Part shown: piece after piece, positions 4,382 to 5,543 of the stretch
Numbering within the stretch: position 1 is the first letter of the stretch
How the letters are laid out: each line of letters begins with the position of its first letter
Source of the DNA: Nitrospirota bacterium
Lineage (GTDB): Bacteria > Patescibacteriota > Gracilibacteria > UBA1369 > LOWO2-01-FULL-3
DNA length: 5,543 nucleotides
Assembly: GCA_011682355.1 (NCBI GenBank)
Contig: JAACEU010000048.1
Location: 1-5,543, forward strand
Direction: 5' to 3'
Position numbers and translations under genes: made by a program
The notes under the pieces: model-generated
Databases searched by the model: none
The model's input: only the letters and a program-made list of their open reading frames with translations
Told to the model about the DNA's origin: nothing

Positions 4382-4579
4382 ATGAAATTGTTAAATATTA
4401 TAGGGTTGGTAGTTTTGCTGTCTGGAGCTTTGGCTGTAGCTGGCTTTGGATTGTATAAGTTTTTTGAAGAAACAGAAATTCCATTAATAATCAAAGGAGG
4501 TCTTTCTGCTATAGTGCTAGGAATAGTTATTATTTTATTTTCTCTTATTAGGGAAAGATTAAAAGAAAAAAATCTATGA
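4382..4579 (+). CDS. Small two-helix membrane protein (hypothetical)
   Basis: A 65-residue protein with two hydrophobic helices at about residues 4-25 and 37-58, joined by a polar acidic turn (KFFEETEIP) and ending in a basic tail (RERLKEKNL). The layout suggests a helical hairpin with both ends in the cytoplasm. I recognise no family. The start at 4382 is set by the TATAAT 6 nt upstream. The TGA stop overlaps the first ATG of the YbjQ gene (ATGA), so the two are translationally linked and the proteins may act together. That stop also shows UGA being used as a terminator here. Confidence 0.75.
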   Translation: MKLLNIIGLVVLLSGALAVAGFGLYKFFEETEIPLIIKGGLSAIVLGIVIILFSLIRERLKEKNL

Positions 4580-4890
4580 TGCTTATTACTTCATATCAAA
4601 TTGCGGGAAAAGAGGTTAGGAAAACTCTTGGGTTGGTTCGCGGGAATTCTATTCGGGCCAAGCATATTGGCAAGGATATTTTGGCTGCTGTTCGAGGTCT
4701 TGTTGGAGGGGAAATCAAGGAATATACAGAGGCATTGAACGAAGCGAGAGAGATAGCGCTTGAAAGAATGACTGAGGATGCTAAAAAATTGGGTGCTGAT
4801 GCAGTTGTGGGGGTGCGTTTTACTACTTCTCAAGTTATGGCCGGAGCGGCAGAACTTTTGGTTTACGGAACGGCGGTGAAGCTTGATTAA
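4576..4890 (+). CDS. YbjQ / UPF0145 family protein
   Basis: A 104-residue protein with the full YbjQ_1 (UPF0145) pattern: an N-terminal strand and IAGKEV (residues 9-14), GLVRGNSIRAKH (19-30), IGKDILAAVRGLVGGEIKEY (31-50), the helix EALNEAREIALERM (52-65), KKLGADAVVGVRF (70-82) and the final GTAVKL (98-103). Length is typical of the family. It is sometimes labelled 'heavy-metal-binding', but no Cys/His site is seen here and a biochemical function is not established. Two adjacent ATGs (4576 and 4579) are possible starts; 4576 gives the ATGA overlap with the upstream membrane protein, and there is no Shine-Dalgarno, so translational coupling is likely. Confidence 0.9.
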   Translation: MMLITSYQIAGKEVRKTLGLVRGNSIRAKHIGKDILAAVRGLVGGEIKEYTEALNEAREIALERMTEDAKKLGADAVVGVRFTTSQVMAGAAELLVYGTAVKLD

Positions 4891-4891
4891 A

Positions 4892-4919
4892 GGTACTAGA
4901 TCTGAGTAGCCAGACAACG
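4892..4919 (+). repeat. 28-bp repeat, copy B (hairpin remnant + GAGTAGCCAG)
   Basis: Second copy of the 4310-4337 element, with core GAGTAGCCAG at 4904-4913. It starts 1 nt after the YbjQ stop and ends 11 nt before the 197-aa gene. The hairpin arm is AGGTA/GATCT (4891-4895/4899-4903). Compared with copy A the outer G-C becomes A-T and one G-C becomes G-T, which keeps pairing, but the innermost pair is lost. Confidence 0.5.
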
Positions 4920-4930
4920 AGTATATTATT

Positions 4931-5524
4931 ATGAAAAATTTATATAGTAAAATTAAGAGATCTGAACTTATTGTTCACGAGACAAAGCGAAAAGCACTTA
5001 AAAAGTTTCTCCTCTTGCTTGTTATATTTTTTACTTATTTTGGGTTTATCAGCTTTAGATATGGCTTGGAGGATGGATGGAGAATTAGCTTGCTCACGTG
5101 GACTTTTTTCGTGTTGTGTACTCCCATTGCGGATGCGGGATTTATTTTGGATTTTCCAATTCGGCTACTTACTAAAATTAGAATGATTATTTCCGAACTT
5201 GGAGTTTGGGTTTTTGCTATTGGAATTAATATTTATTTTATAACAAAAAATCCTTCCATTTATGATAGCATTTCTATTTTGAAAATTTTTAAGCAAATAT
5301 TGCTACACCCTATCCCATTTTGGATAATAATATTTCTATCAGCTTCAGGAACATTTCTGTCTATAAAATTTGGAGATGAGCTTATGGATGTTATTAGTCA
5401 TTGGCAATGTAGGGAACATATTAAACATAAATGGAAGCATCATTTAATCATTTTTGGATTTAGCTTCATCTCTGTTTTGCTGATATATTTTTATTTTCTT
5501 GGGGAGTTGGGTTTGAAAATTTAA
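4931..5524 (+). CDS. Multi-helix integral membrane protein (conserved hypothetical)
   Basis: A 197-residue protein with a basic N-terminal stretch (residues 1-25) and about five hydrophobic segments: 26-43, 52-75, 86-106, 126-146 and 170-191. A distinctive stretch, CTPIADAGFILDFPIRLL (63-80), and FGDELMDVISHW (147-158) look conserved-family-like; similar proteins of unknown function come to mind, but I cannot name the family with certainty. The gene begins 40 nt after the YbjQ stop with no terminator in between, so it is probably in the same transcript, although TATATT at 4922-4927 offers a weak own -10. There is no Shine-Dalgarno. The last 19 bases of the window contain nothing I can assign. 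Confidence 0.8.
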   Translation: MKNLYSKIKRSELIVHETKRKALKKFLLLLVIFFTYFGFISFRYGLEDGWRISLLTWTFFVLCTPIADAGFILDFPIRLLTKIRMIISELGVWVFAIGINIYFITKNPSIYDSISILKIFKQILLHPIPFWIIIFLSASGTFLSIKFGDELMDVISHWQCREHIKHKWKHHLIIFGFSFISVLLIYFYFLGELGLKI

Positions 5525-5543
5525 TCCAAATGAATTGTTTTAC

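Noticed and set aside
3682..4400. Complete insertion sequence with both ends
   Set aside because: I found no copy of the right inverted repeat downstream and no orfB DDE region; only a left fragment remains.
1..5543. CRISPR array
   Set aside because: No regularly spaced repeat units are present; the only repeats are isolated pairs.

Overview
The window reads like a piece of a Candidate Phyla Radiation (Patescibacteria) chromosome. The base composition is AT-leaning, genes are short with small gaps, and there are several small membrane proteins. None of the likely start codons has a recognisable Shine-Dalgarno sequence, and at least two genes look leaderless. UGA behaves as a stop: it ends a 65-aa gene in an ATGA overlap, and no recognised protein needs it in frame. 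This argues against the UGA-to-Gly lineages (Gracilibacteria, Absconditabacteria). The lineage assignment is inference only.

Layout. Positions 1-317 (minus) hold the N-terminal part of a probable TRM11-like RNA methyltransferase that runs off the left edge. Nearly back to back with it on the plus strand is a one-helix small ORF (324-497), then ssb (553-1059). Next comes a gene-free stretch of about 550 bases (1060-1611), which I think is the most interesting part. It holds a compact, pseudoknot-rich RNA candidate (1064-1305) ending in an intrinsic terminator, a second terminator, a U-rich spacer, and a second folded RNA candidate (about 1381-1527) with a 15-bp hairpin. I recognise neither as a known RNA family. 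Guanylate kinase (gmk, 1624-2235) and alanine dehydrogenase (ald, 2285-3448) follow.

After ald come a small terminator-like hairpin, a short repeat and tRNA-Gln(CUG) at 3608-3681. The base after the tRNA's encoded CCA begins what looks like the left end of an IS3-family element. Only its end, two hairpins and about 19 codons of orfA remain, fused to the tail of a convergent four-helix membrane protein gene (3816-4235, minus). A divergent promoter region (4236-4381) separates that gene from a plus-strand cluster: a 65-aa two-helix protein, a YbjQ/UPF0145 protein overlapping it by ATGA, and a 197-aa multi-helix membrane protein. A 28-bp hairpin-like repeat lies before the first and third of these genes.

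How the parts work together. ssb (DNA replication and repair), gmk (GMP to GDP), ald (alanine/pyruvate/ammonia) and the tRNA are housekeeping functions with no clear operon logic among them. The two-helix, YbjQ and 197-aa proteins look co-transcribed and may act together at the membrane, function unknown.
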